Positions 1 to 7,585 of a stretch of DNA of 13,341 nucleotides are shown here, one piece after another. The first letter of the stretch is position 1, and every line of letters starts with the position of its first letter. The stretch lies in contig JAJYBT010000013.1 in NCBI GenBank assembly GCA_021778875.1, positions 1 to 13,341 on the forward strand, in the 5' to 3' direction. Made by a program: the position numbers and the translations under genes. Below the pieces are notes generated by a model. It searched no databases. It saw nothing but the letters and a program-made list of their open reading frames with translations, and was not told the DNA's origin. The DNA is from Acidobacteriota bacterium. GTDB lineage: Bacteria; Acidobacteriota; Terriglobia; Terriglobales; Acidobacteriaceae.

Positions 1-50
1 AAACATGCCGCCACCGTCCACGCCTGCTTCTTCCACGCGACTTTCATCAT
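1..50 (-). CDS. 5' end of a coupled downstream gene, probably exported (partial)
   Basis: Only the first 16 codons lie in the window; the rest runs off the left edge. The start ATG (50-48) overlaps the TGA of the upstream di-heme gene (49-47) in an ATGA arrangement, and a second ATG follows at once. The readable N-terminus is MMKVAWKKQAWTVAAC, three lysines followed by a turn to hydrophobic residues, as at the start of a Sec signal peptide. A purine-rich GAGGA (55-59) sits 4 bases before the ATG and is a fair ribosome binding site. The junction copies the ATGATG junction at 1949-1954, which supports a real gene. Its function cannot be told from this fragment; as the next member of the coupled set it could be a partner or substrate of the di-heme protein, which is inference. 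Confidence 0.6.
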   Translation of the reverse strand, partial: MMKVAWKKQAWTVAAC

Positions 51-1954
51 CTTGTCCTCAGATACTCGATCAGGTCGTTCAACTCATCCTTGGTTAGATC
101 GTTCGTGCGACCGTGCTTGTCTTCGGAGTTGTAGATCGTCCATATCTCTTCCAGCGTTGCCGCCGACCCATCATGCAGATACGGCGCCGTCAGGGCGATG
201 TTCGTCAGTTGTGGCGTATCCAGCAGCCCCGAGTCATCCGTCGGCTTCTTGGTTCCCACGTCAAAGGACTTCTGGCTGGTCCCCTTCAGTCCGCTGTGGC
301 AGTACACGCAGCGATTCTTCTCCGGAATCGGATTGCCGAACTTGTCCACCTTGCGCTCAAAGATCTCCTTGCCGCGCTCCTCGGCTGCGGTCAGTTCGTA
401 TCCAGGCAGCTTCCAGCGATTCGGCCTCGGCGGCATGCTGCGGATATAGGTCACCAGATCGGCCAGCGTCAGATCGTCGTAGTTCTCCGCGCGCCAGAAA
501 TACCGCTCCGTGCGCGGCCCGCACTCCGTCGGCAGATTCGGGTTGCCGCCGTTCCACTTGTACGGATCCGTCCCTTTGACGTCCTCCAGCAAGCGGTTAT
601 CCACAATGCCGCGGCCGAATCCATCCGGCTCCAGATCCCAGTTCAAGCCGTCAAAGGTCGAGTCGATATGGCAGTTGGCGCATCCAATCTGCCCTTGAAA
701 CGACTGCGCCGCCGAATAGAACGTCTGCTCCCCGTGCCGCAGCACGGATATCTGTTTCGGCCCCGACAGCGTCACCGTGCTGGCAACCTTGTTGCTCCGC
801 GTGTCAATCACGCTGATCGTGTCATCCAGCCGGTTGGCCACAAGCAGTGTGCGGCCGTCATGCGAGAGCAGAACGCCGCGCGGATCGCGCCCAACCGCAA
901 CCCGCGTAATCACGTAGTTGGCGCTCGCGGAGAGATCGTACACAAACGGCTGCGGGTGCAGGTGGACGTAGCGCAGCAGCCGCGGCACGTCAATCACCGT
1001 CAACATCTGCGAGCCGCCGCTGGTCACATACATGCGCGACTTGTCCGGCGTGATCGTCACGCCAAACGGTCGCGCCGCATAGCGCTCCAGTTCATCCAGC
1101 GGAACCTCGACCGGCTTGGGCCCAACATCAGCGCCGAAGAGCGTAAGCGTATCTTCAAAGGCTCCGCCATGCTCCAGGTGCGCCAGCGGAACCAGGTTCT
1201 TCGGGTGCAGCTCCGCAACCGCCGCCAGCCTGCCATCCGCGGACACCGCCACATGAAATACGCCGGCAATGCTGCGCAGCGCGATGCGATCGACAACCAC
1301 GGCGCGCGCCGCATCGATGACCGTAACCTCCGACTCCGGCGCGGTGCGGAACGCAGTCGGATTCGGATACACATGCGTCACATACAAACGGCTCCCATCC
1401 GGCGACGGCGTAATGTAACTGGCGCCGCGCCCGGCAGAGAGCCGCTTCTCTTCCTGCCCTGTCTGCGCATTCAACACGGCAACATCGCTGCTGATGCGGT
1501 TTGCAACAAACAGATGTTTTCCGGCGCGGTCCTCCACCACGCTGGACGGCTCTGCGCCCACCGGCCACGTCGCCACCACGCTCAACGCCTTCGTATCGAT
1601 AACGGAGATCGTGTCGTCCCACGTATTGGTCACAAACAGCCGCGCGCCGTCGACAGATAGCGAGAAGCCGCGCGGAAGATGCCCCACCGGAATCTTCTTC
1701 TCCTCCGCGTAGGTTGCCGCATTCAGCACCCGCACCTCATCGCTCTGCTGGCACAGCACAAACAGCTTTGCGCCGTCAGTCGACAACACCAATTCCTCAG
1801 GGGACGCGTAGGTAAGCACCTCGCCTGTCCGCCCGGTCATCACCGCGCGCGCAGGGCCACCCGTCCACAGCGCCACGCCAAACAGGACCGCTGCCGTGGA
1901 GAGCAGCCCACCCGCAATGCCGGCGCGCAACCGCACTTGAGTCTGCCGCATCAT
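47..1954 (-). CDS. Exported YVTN beta-propeller / di-heme cytochrome c peroxidase (MauG-CcP type) fusion
   Basis: 635 residues. The start at 1954 overlaps the upstream stop (ATGA) and has GGAGGAG 5 bases before it; the frame stays open 24 codons further upstream, but those lie inside the preceding gene. Residues 1-38 are a signal peptide or anchor (RLRAGIAGGLLSTAAVLFG core, PARA end). Residues about 50-410 are YVTN/YncE-like propeller blades, with repeated SxDGxxLFVxN and TISVIDT motifs (blades near 55, 96, 138, 183, 236, 297, 360). From 415 on comes a di-heme peroxidase module: haem site 1 is C425-ANC-H429, site 2 is C549-VYC-H553, and the family's APYLHDG...TLEEIW segment lies at 590-605. 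Members of this superfamily reduce peroxide or, like MauG and MbnH, oxidise residues of a partner protein. The propeller probably docks a substrate or gives rigidity. Location is periplasmic by inference. Electron donor and substrate are unknown. Confidence 0.85.
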   Translation of the reverse strand: MMRQTQVRLRAGIAGGLLSTAAVLFGVALWTGGPARAVMTGRTGEVLTYASPEELVLSTDGAKLFVLCQQSDEVRVLNAATYAEEKKIPVGHLPRGFSLSVDGARLFVTNTWDDTISVIDTKALSVVATWPVGAEPSSVVEDRAGKHLFVANRISSDVAVLNAQTGQEEKRLSAGRGASYITPSPDGSRLYVTHVYPNPTAFRTAPESEVTVIDAARAVVVDRIALRSIAGVFHVAVSADGRLAAVAELHPKNLVPLAHLEHGGAFEDTLTLFGADVGPKPVEVPLDELERYAARPFGVTITPDKSRMYVTSGGSQMLTVIDVPRLLRYVHLHPQPFVYDLSASANYVITRVAVGRDPRGVLLSHDGRTLLVANRLDDTISVIDTRSNKVASTVTLSGPKQISVLRHGEQTFYSAAQSFQGQIGCANCHIDSTFDGLNWDLEPDGFGRGIVDNRLLEDVKGTDPYKWNGGNPNLPTECGPRTERYFWRAENYDDLTLADLVTYIRSMPPRPNRWKLPGYELTAAEERGKEIFERKVDKFGNPIPEKNRCVYCHSGLKGTSQKSFDVGTKKPTDDSGLLDTPQLTNIALTAPYLHDGSAATLEEIWTIYNSEDKHGRTNDLTKDELNDLIEYLRTR

Positions 1955-3636
1955 CGAGGCTCCTCCACCGTCAGCACGCGATCGACTCCCTGCTTTTCGA
2001 CCGCCTGTTCGCGCCCGCTTGGCCAATGCACAATAATCTTGTCCACCTCGGTCGTCGTACCCAGGCCGTAGTGCAGGCGATCGTCGTTCTGCGACAGATA
2101 CCCTGACTCCGCCACGCGCTCCTGCATGTAACGCTTGCCGCCTGCGTATACCTCAACGCGCGCGCCAATGCCGTCGCGGTTGCTCTTGGTTCCCTTCAGC
2201 TTGATCTCGACCCAGTGGCCGGTGTTCTTTGAGATGTTGTGCACCAGCGTGCCCCGCGCGCCCAGGTTCACAAGGAACGCGTCCACCTTGCCATCGTTGT
2301 CGTAGTCGCCAAAGCACGCTCCGCGAGCCACGGTGCGCTTGCTCAGCACCGCCCCCGCCTCGCGCGAGATGTCTTCATAACGCCCGTTGCCCAGTCCGCG
2401 ATACAGCGTATGCTCCTGGGGAATCAGATGGATCAGGCCGCCATGGAAGATCAGTATGTCCAGTTGGCCATCGTTGTCGTAGTCGTAGATGCCCGATCCC
2501 CAGCTCACATACTGCGCGTTCCCCTGCGACACACCATTGGTCGCGCCAATATCGTCAAAGGTCAGCTTGCCGGTATTGCTGAGCATGCGGTTGTAGCGGC
2601 CATCCGTCACCCAAAGGTCCAGTCGTCCCTTGCCTTCTAGGTCAGCGAACACCGGGCCCATCGCAGAGGTCGACTCGCCATTCTGCCCAAACGCAGTCCC
2701 GGAATCGTTGCCAATCTCTTCAAACGTGCCGTCGTGTTTGTTGTGGAAGAGAAAGTTCTCCGTCCGGTCATTGGCAACGTAGATGTCATCCCATCCATCG
2801 CCGTCAAAGTCCGCCGCGGTCACGCCCATCGTGCGACCGATAAACGCCCCGATGCCGGACTTGTCCGTAACATCGGTAAACGTGCCATTACAGTTGTTGT
2901 GGTACAGGCGATTCGTTTCGCCCTCATAATCCAATGGTCCGGGATAGTTATCCGCGCCGTAAAACGCACGATACTTCGGATCGAACTTGACGTAGCGGCC
3001 GACAAAAAGATCCACGCAGCCATCCTTGTCATAGTCCAGCCATGTCGAACTGATCGACCAGCCATCCACCTTGATGCCGGCCTTCTCGGTCACATCCGTA
3101 AAGTGCCCGTTGCCGTCATTGTGATAAAGAATCACTCGCCCATATCCGGTTACCAGCAGATCCACATTCCCATCGTTGTCGTAATCCGCTGCCGTAACCG
3201 CCATGCTGTAGAGGTCGGGAGCAAGCCCTGCCTGCTCGGTCACATCCGTAAAGTGCCCATTGCCGTCATTGCGGTACAAGTGGTTATGCGGCAGCGGATC
3301 CGGCTTCTCCTTCAGCGGATACGGATGCATCGAGTCATCCAGCGGACGGCCATTTACTACATACAGGTCAGGCTTACCGTCGTTGTTGTAGTCGAACCAC
3401 ACGCAGCCCGCGCCGGTTCCCTCCAGCAGCGACCCCAGCTTGGCTGATCCAAAGCTGTGCACAAAATCAATGTGCGCCTTGTCGCTCGCATCCTCAAACA
3501 AGATCGGCGAAGACTGGGGAGCAGCACTACTCTGTGCCGCGGTCTGTGCGCCTTGCGCCGCAGCGGGCGTCTGCGCCTGCGCCGCCGGCACTGCCAGCAG
3601 TGAAAAAATAAAAAGCGCAATCGGAAAACGCGTCAT
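1951..3636 (-). CDS. Exported CRTAC1-type FG-GAP/VCBS propeller protein with C-terminal ASPIC/UnbV domain
   Basis: 561 residues. Residues 1-22 form a clear Sec signal peptide (MTRFPIALFIFSLLAVPAAQAQ, cleavage after AQA), followed by an Ala/Gln-rich linker to about 44. Seven FG-GAP/VCBS calcium-type motifs of the form DxDxDGxxDLxV lie at about 81, 151, 201, 277, 332, 385 and 444, which suggests a seven-bladed propeller. The fifth (DLEGKGRLDLWV) has lost part of the acidic pattern. An ASPIC/UnbV domain follows at 474-545 (HWVEIKLKG, DGIGARVEVYAGG, SGYLSQND, WPSGREQ). No haem motif or catalytic residue is visible, so a structural or ligand-binding role outside the membrane is likely. A 4-base gap separates it from the upstream gene and an ATGA overlap from the downstream one, so it should be made together with both haem proteins. 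Possible roles are scaffold or adhesion; function is unknown. Confidence 0.85.
   Translation of the reverse strand: MTRFPIALFIFSLLAVPAAQAQTPAAAQGAQTAAQSSAAPQSSPILFEDASDKAHIDFVHSFGSAKLGSLLEGTGAGCVWFDYNNDGKPDLYVVNGRPLDDSMHPYPLKEKPDPLPHNHLYRNDGNGHFTDVTEQAGLAPDLYSMAVTAADYDNDGNVDLLVTGYGRVILYHNDGNGHFTDVTEKAGIKVDGWSISSTWLDYDKDGCVDLFVGRYVKFDPKYRAFYGADNYPGPLDYEGETNRLYHNNCNGTFTDVTDKSGIGAFIGRTMGVTAADFDGDGWDDIYVANDRTENFLFHNKHDGTFEEIGNDSGTAFGQNGESTSAMGPVFADLEGKGRLDLWVTDGRYNRMLSNTGKLTFDDIGATNGVSQGNAQYVSWGSGIYDYDNDGQLDILIFHGGLIHLIPQEHTLYRGLGNGRYEDISREAGAVLSKRTVARGACFGDYDNDGKVDAFLVNLGARGTLVHNISKNTGHWVEIKLKGTKSNRDGIGARVEVYAGGKRYMQERVAESGYLSQNDDRLHYGLGTTTEVDKIIVHWPSGREQAVEKQGVDRVLTVEEPR
1960..1966 (-). promoter_or_regulatory. 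Shine-Dalgarno site deciding the start of the di-heme gene
   Basis: On the minus strand this reads GGAGGAG, five bases before the ATG at 1954 and inside the last codons of the upstream gene. It supports the internal ATG over the longer reading that would begin at 2026. Confidence 0.7.
3085..3270. repeat. Pair of 36-base direct repeats within the propeller gene
   Basis: Positions 3085-3120 and 3235-3270 are identical except for one base and lie 150 bases apart. On the coding strand each encodes the propeller stretch NDGNGHFTDVTE, that is, equivalent parts of adjacent blades. The near identity at DNA level suggests recent blade duplication or gene conversion rather than a mobile element. Confidence 0.75.
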
Positions 3637-3640
3637 GCCC

Positions 3641-5053
3641 TCAGTGTCCCCCCGATGTCATTGGCTGCGACGCACCTGCCTGTACGGCATGCGTAAGATC
3701 AACCGGCGTTGTGGTGCGCAGCAACACGGCGGGCACTCGATTCTCAGAGGAACGCTCCGGCCCCGTATGGCATCCCACGCAGATGCGCTGCTCCCCGCCA
3801 CGAATCCACAACCACCCCTTCTGCTGCCGCAGTACAACCCCCTTCGCGTCCAGCAGGGCAAAGCGGATCGGCCTGTCGCCCGGCACCTGCACAAAGAAGG
3901 AGCCATCTTTCTCCACCGGCGCTGTGCCCATCGCAACCGCATGGCCCTTGGCATCCTGCGCCTCCAGCCGCACCCGCTCTGGCGTGCCCTTCAGCGCTCC
4001 GTCGCGCGAGAGCCTCGCATCCAGCGCCAGCACGTTGGCGTAATCCCACGGATGCAAACCCGAAGGGTGACGACGCGGCACGGTACGGCGCGCAACCACC
4101 ACCGGCTCCAGCAGATTCTTTCCCGGCTCACTGACAATCGTCTGCATCGTGGCAGTTCCGGGCTTCCATAGCCGGATCTCGTAAGGTGATGTCGCCGCCG
4201 TACGTGCGCTCACCAGCCACTCGCCATCGGAGGTTTCCGTAATCGCGCCCGCAAACTCGCCTCGCGGTGTCGTGATCTTTTCTTCGTGCGCCAGCGGCGA
4301 GGTAAACCGAGCCAGCGAGTGCCCCTGCGTAAACACCACATCGCCTGAAGCCACCTGCGCGCCACCCCAGCGTGCCTGCCCGTGATCGCAACGATAGGAC
4401 TCCACGCCCGAACCATCCGCGTAAACCAGGTACAACTCCGGCGTCGTACCGGAGCCAAGCGGGTAACCTGACTCGAACAGGATCCGCCCGTCCTCCAGAA
4501 CGTTCACCGGAAACGCGCTCGTGTGCAGATACGTCAGCGGCGTAATCCCCGGACCGCCCGTCGGATTCAGCATGATGTAGTTCAGCAGGTGACCATCGTC
4601 CGCGGACTGCAGTTCGAATCCATGCGCCGTGCGCTGCGCCCACACCATGCGCGCGCCGGGCAGGTAGAGCGGCCTCACCGCATCCGTCGCCGTCGTAATC
4701 ACCTTGCGAACCGAATGATCCTTGAGCGTCAGCTCCCAAATCTGCCAGGGATCGTTCTCTGTTTTCTTGCCGGCAAACAGAACCTGCTTGCCGTTGAAAT
4801 AAACATCCGCATCCGCGGTTGCGGCAAAGCCCGTCACCAGCGGCTCCGCCTTGCCGTCGTGGATCAGCAGCAACTGCGCGCCCTTGGGGAAGCGCTCGCC
4901 GCCGCGCAACTCGGCCAGCGGCTCATACACGGGAGCGGCGGTCACAATCAAATCCGCGCCGATCTTCTCCACCGGATCCGGCGCAAATCCGCACATCGGA
5001 ACCAACAACGCAATGCAGGCAGCAACCCAACCAACCCTAGCCCGATCCTTCAT
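3641..5053 (-). CDS. Exported monoheme protein resembling hydrazine synthase alpha subunit (HzsA-related)
   Basis: 470 residues. The ATG at 5053 overlaps the aroF stop (ATGA) and has GGAGG 7 bases upstream. Residues 1-25 are a signal peptide ([20 protein letters not shown]). Residues about 32-320 look like a WD40/TolB-like propeller, with repeated short strands and motifs such as [11 protein letters not shown] and [16 protein letters not shown]. Near the C-terminus are the strand pattern [18 protein letters not shown] (385-402), then [11 protein letters not shown] and one c-type haem site, C425-VGC-H429, followed by [11 protein letters not shown]. The order of a SFFxxVPAD-like strand, a Gly-rich turn and RxCVGCH resembles what I recall of the middle domain of hydrazine synthase alpha and of unstudied planctomycete and acidobacterial relatives. 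The other haem sites of true HzsA are absent, so hydrazine synthesis is very unlikely. An electron-transfer or haem-sensing role in the periplasm is inferred. Confidence 0.65.
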   Translation of the reverse strand: MKDRARVGWVAACIALLVPMCGFAPDPVEKIGADLIVTAAPVYEPLAELRGGERFPKGAQLLLIHDGKAEPLVTGFAATADADVYFNGKQVLFAGKKTENDPWQIWELTLKDHSVRKVITTATDAVRPLYLPGARMVWAQRTAHGFELQSADDGHLLNYIMLNPTGGPGITPLTYLHTSAFPVNVLEDGRILFESGYPLGSGTTPELYLVYADGSGVESYRCDHGQARWGGAQVASGDVVFTQGHSLARFTSPLAHEEKITTPRGEFAGAITETSDGEWLVSARTAATSPYEIRLWKPGTATMQTIVSEPGKNLLEPVVVARRTVPRRHPSGLHPWDYANVLALDARLSRDGALKGTPERVRLEAQDAKGHAVAMGTAPVEKDGSFFVQVPGDRPIRFALLDAKGVVLRQQKGWLWIRGGEQRICVGCHTGPERSSENRVPAVLLRTTTPVDLTHAVQAGASQPMTSGGH

Positions 5054-5985
5054 CCAACAGCCTCCATTGGCCGTGCGCCTGTCGGCTCACACAGCATGAG
5101 CCCACGCAGCGCAAGATAGGGATCGAGCATCGTCATCATCTCGTCAAACTCTGCAAAGTCCAAGGACTGGTCTCCGTCACTCCACGCCTTGTCGGGATTG
5201 GGATGAACCTCCACCAGCAGTCCATCCGCGCCTGCCGCGACTGCGATGCGCGCCAGCGCGGGAACCAGGTCCCGGCATCCGGCTGCATGACTGGGATCGG
5301 CGATCACCGGCAGATGCGAGATCTGCTTCAGAAGCGCAATGGCCGCCACATCAAACGTATTGCGCGTCGCCGTCTCAAACGTGCGAATGCCGCGCTCGCA
5401 AAGAATTACGTTGGGATTGCCGTTCTCCAGAATCAACTGCGCCGAGCGCAGCAGGTCGGCCACCGTGGCCATCATGCCGCGCTTCAGCAGAATCGGCCTG
5501 CCCGAGCGCGCAGCCGCCTCCAGCAGCGCGTAGTTCTCCATGTTGCGCGTGCCGATCTGCAGGATGTCCGCGTACTCCGCCACCAAAGGCACGTCGCACT
5601 CTGACATCACTTCGGTCACAATCGCCAGACCGCTTTCGTCGCGCACGCGGGCCAGCATCTTCAGCCCTTCCAGGCCATGCCCCTGAAATGCATACGGAGA
5701 ACTGCGCGGCTTGAAGGCGCCACCCCGCAGGATCCGCGCACCGCAGCGGCGCACATGATCGGCGGTCGCCATCAGCTGGAACTCGGTTTCCACCGAGCAT
5801 GGCCCAGCCATTGTGACGAAATCGGCGCCTATCTCAAGATCCAACACCGGCACAATCGTCTGCTGCCGGCGCGAACTCTTCAGGACATCCGGTGTTTCGG
5901 CGAACCTTTCCTGCCAACTTCTGCGCACCCTCTGCGCTCCAATCCGGGGAAGCGTCAGACTATCGTGCGGCAGTGTGACATGCAT
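5050..5985 (-). CDS. aroF: 3-deoxy-7-phosphoheptulonate (DAHP) synthase, type I-beta, without the N-terminal regulatory domain
   Basis: 311 residues; a cytoplasmic enzyme joining phosphoenolpyruvate and erythrose 4-phosphate, the first step of the shikimate pathway. Family motifs appear in order: GPCSVE (61-66), [17 protein letters not shown] (86-102), IGTRNMENY (144-152), LLKRGM (166-171), [11 protein letters not shown] (194-204), ADPSHAAG (229-236) and VEVHPNP (258-264). The expected metal ligands are C63, H233, E259 and D270. KPRSSPY, rather than the KDO8P synthase version, argues for DAHP synthase. The catalytic core begins near residue 45. Thermotoga-type enzymes carry a ferredoxin-like feedback domain first, with the metal Cys near residue 100; that domain is absent, so no tyrosine or phenylalanine inhibition is expected. 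An in-frame stop lies upstream and no other start is usable, but no good Shine-Dalgarno is seen. It leads a set of exported haem and propeller genes, which is unusual for aroF. Confidence 0.93.
   Translation of the reverse strand: MHVTLPHDSLTLPRIGAQRVRRSWQERFAETPDVLKSSRRQQTIVPVLDLEIGADFVTMAGPCSVETEFQLMATADHVRRCGARILRGGAFKPRSSPYAFQGHGLEGLKMLARVRDESGLAIVTEVMSECDVPLVAEYADILQIGTRNMENYALLEAAARSGRPILLKRGMMATVADLLRSAQLILENGNPNVILCERGIRTFETATRNTFDVAAIALLKQISHLPVIADPSHAAGCRDLVPALARIAVAAGADGLLVEVHPNPDKAWSDGDQSLDFAEFDEMMTMLDPYLALRGLMLCEPTGARPMEAVG
5061..5065 (-). promoter_or_regulatory. Shine-Dalgarno site for the monoheme gene
   Basis: The minus strand reads TGGAGG within the end of aroF, 7 bases before the overlapping ATG at 5053. 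It fixes the start and supports translational coupling. Confidence 0.65.
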
Positions 5986-6000
5986 CCATCGAAAGATGGA
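5985..6000 (-). promoter_or_regulatory. Hairpin abutting the aroF start codon
   Basis: In the mRNA sense this reads TCCATC-TTTC-GATGGA, a 6-base-pair stem with a 4-base loop. The last stem base is the A of the aroF ATG, and no Shine-Dalgarno lies between. If formed, it would hide the initiation region of the first gene of the set. It is not terminator-like, as there is no T tract. A functional role is inferred. Confidence 0.4.
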
Positions 6001-6002
6001 AC

Positions 6003-6028
6003 AAACATGTGATGGAGCTCACATCTTT
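6003..6028. promoter_or_regulatory. CRP/FNR-family-like operator palindrome upstream of aroF
   Basis: The core TGTGA (6008-6012), six bases, TCACA (6019-6023) matches the classic CRP half-sites exactly. The arms extend to ten bases with one mismatch (AAACATGTGA against AAAGATGTGA). It lies in the 131-base gap between the amidase and aroF genes, 17 bases from the aroF ATG. A weak -10-like CATACT on the minus strand (6043-6038) would place transcription start near 6031, so the site would sit just downstream of it, a position that suits repression more than activation. No convincing -35 was found. The rest of the gap (to 6116) shows nothing else clear. Confidence 0.55.
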
Positions 6029-6116
6029 CCTGCGCGAAGTATGCATATCTACAGGTGTTTGGCTACGATGACGCAGCAGCGCTGCTCGTCCAAGTTGGCG
6101 CAGCGCGCCACAGAGG

Positions 6117-7526
6117 TCACATACGCGCCATCGGAGGCGGCCGGTACCCAAACTCAGCATCCACAATAGCTGCAATGCCAAGCGCCGTCTCATCCTCATA
6201 CGGACGCGCAACAATCTGCACGCCGATGGGCAATCCCTCCGGCGAGTGGCCAACCGGAACAACGGCCGCGGGCGCGGCCAGCGTATTGAACCACTGCGTG
6301 TGCCGCACGGCATCCAGATAGGAAACAGTGCGGCCTTCCACGCTCCACGCACGCTCCCCATGCCGAATCGCCGGAACGCTGGCCACCGGGCACAGCAGCA
6401 CCGGGTGCGCGCGCATCTCGTTCAGTGCCTTACTGCGCAGCAGGTCGAGTTCCGCCCATGCGTCCAGCAACTGCGCCGGCGAAAACGGCGGTACCGATCC
6501 GGCAATCTCAAGAAACTCGCGGAAGATGGGGCTCAATTGCTGTTCTTTGCCGCGAATCGCTGGCGCATAGAACATGGCTCCGCATTGCACAAACAGCTTC
6601 CACCACAGCTTGCGCAGCGGCTCCAGCGCGCGCATCCGGATGGGCTCCACGCGGAAGCCTGCCTCGCGCAGCACCGTCGCAGCCGCATTCACGGCAGCGC
6701 GCGTCTCCGGAGTCACAGGAACCAGGCCGTCGTCCTCAAAGAAGCCGATGGTCTGGCTGCGCAGTTCTTCAAGCGGCCGCTCACGCCACGGAATGGGAGG
6801 ACTGGATGGATCGCACAAATCCTGCCCGCCGAGCACGCGAAACAGAAGCGCCACGTCCGTCATGGTTCGGGCCATTGGCCCAATGGCGCCGAGCACGGAG
6901 AAAGGGCCGACACAGGGCGGCAGGTGCCCGCGTCCCGGAAAGCGGCCCGGCGTGGGCTTCAGTGAGCAGATGCCTGTAAAGTGCGCGGGAATGCGCACGG
7001 AACCGCCGCTGTCGCTGCCCAGCCCGGCTGCAGACATGCCCGCGGCAATGGCCGCCGACTCGCCGCCGCTCGATCCGCCCGGTGAGCGATCCAGGTCCCA
7101 CGGATTCCTCGTGGTCCCGTACAGCAGGTTCGACGTCTCGTAGGCCATCAGGAACTCCGGGCAGTTGGTCGTGCCCAGAATCAGCGCTCCGGCCGCGCGC
7201 AGCCTGGCCACGGCCACGGCATCTTCCCGCGGCACCTCGCCCTTGTGCAGCAAGCTGCCAATCTCGCAGCGATAACCGGCCGTGGCAATGGACGACTTCA
7301 CCGTTACCGGCAGTCCATGCAGCGGACCACGCGCGCCTTGAGCCTCATCCATCTGCCGGGCCTGCACGCGCACCCGATTGGCGTCATAGTCCACCAGTGC
7401 GTTCAGCTGCGGATTCAGCCTTTCAATCTGCCGAATATGCGCTTCCGCCAGTTCCTCAACGGATATCTCGCCCGAGCGCAGCAGCGCCAGCTGCTCCATC
7501 GCGGACCGCAGCACCAGTTCACTCAT
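6117..7526 (-). CDS. Amidase-signature family hydrolase
   Basis: 469 residues, the usual length for this family, and no signal peptide, so cytoplasmic. It hydrolyses a carboxamide or related bond. The Ser-cisSer-Lys triad is complete: K77 (GLPVTVKSS), S152 (SPGGSSGGES) and the nucleophile S176 (GSDSGGSVRIP); the 24-residue spacing between the two serines equals that of FAAH. The signature reads GGSSGGE rather than the GGSSGGS common in GatA, and the C-terminal half lacks GatA-like length and features. It is therefore probably a stand-alone amidase (fatty-acid amide, aryl amide or similar) rather than the Glu-tRNA amidotransferase subunit. The substrate cannot be read from sequence. The start at 7526 has GAGGGG 5 bases upstream. 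It lies 59 bases after the TPR/FG-GAP gene and is likely cotranscribed with it. Confidence 0.9.
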   Translation of the reverse strand: MSELVLRSAMEQLALLRSGEISVEELAEAHIRQIERLNPQLNALVDYDANRVRVQARQMDEAQGARGPLHGLPVTVKSSIATAGYRCEIGSLLHKGEVPREDAVAVARLRAAGALILGTTNCPEFLMAYETSNLLYGTTRNPWDLDRSPGGSSGGESAAIAAGMSAAGLGSDSGGSVRIPAHFTGICSLKPTPGRFPGRGHLPPCVGPFSVLGAIGPMARTMTDVALLFRVLGGQDLCDPSSPPIPWRERPLEELRSQTIGFFEDDGLVPVTPETRAAVNAAATVLREAGFRVEPIRMRALEPLRKLWWKLFVQCGAMFYAPAIRGKEQQLSPIFREFLEIAGSVPPFSPAQLLDAWAELDLLRSKALNEMRAHPVLLCPVASVPAIRHGERAWSVEGRTVSYLDAVRHTQWFNTLAAPAAVVPVGHSPEGLPIGVQIVARPYEDETALGIAAIVDAEFGYRPPPMARM

Positions 7527-7531
7527 CGCTA

Positions 7532-7537
7532 CCCCTC
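7532..7537 (-). promoter_or_regulatory. Shine-Dalgarno site of the amidase gene
   Basis: The minus strand reads GAGGGG, 5 bases before the ATG at 7526, which supports that start. The surrounding 59-base gap (7527-7585) also holds a small GCTGC-GCGA-GCAGC hairpin (7546-7559) without a T tract. Confidence 0.65.
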
Positions 7538-7585
7538 GCTATCTGGCTGCGCGAGCAGCGCATCCCGCATTGCTGGTTGCTTCCA

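Noticed and set aside
113..1660. 515-codon plus-strand open frame opposite the di-heme gene
   Set aside because: Arg-rich shadow without domains; the minus frame has CxxCH sites and propeller blades.
1956..1970. 15-base string GAGGCTCCTCCACCG also found near 10366-10380
   Set aside because: Both copies encode a Val-Glu-Glu-Pro stretch on the minus strand in unrelated settings; coincidence is the simplest reading.
4985..5000. Possible lipobox Cys21 in the monoheme protein signal peptide
   Set aside because: The preceding residues are V-P-M, which do not fit the lipobox pattern (small residue before Cys); an ordinary signal peptide is more likely.
3641..5053. Reading the HzsA-like gene as evidence for anammox
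   Set aside because: Only one haem site is present, no other hydrazine synthase or dehydrogenase genes occur, and the remaining gene content looks acidobacterial.
6117..7526. Amidase as GatA of the Glu-tRNA amidotransferase
   Set aside because: No gatB or gatC is nearby, the signature is GGSSGGE, and the C-terminal half does not read like GatA.
7546..7559. GCTGC-GCGA-GCAGC hairpin between the TPR gene and the amidase gene as a terminator
   Set aside because: The stem is only 5 base pairs and no T tract follows on either strand.
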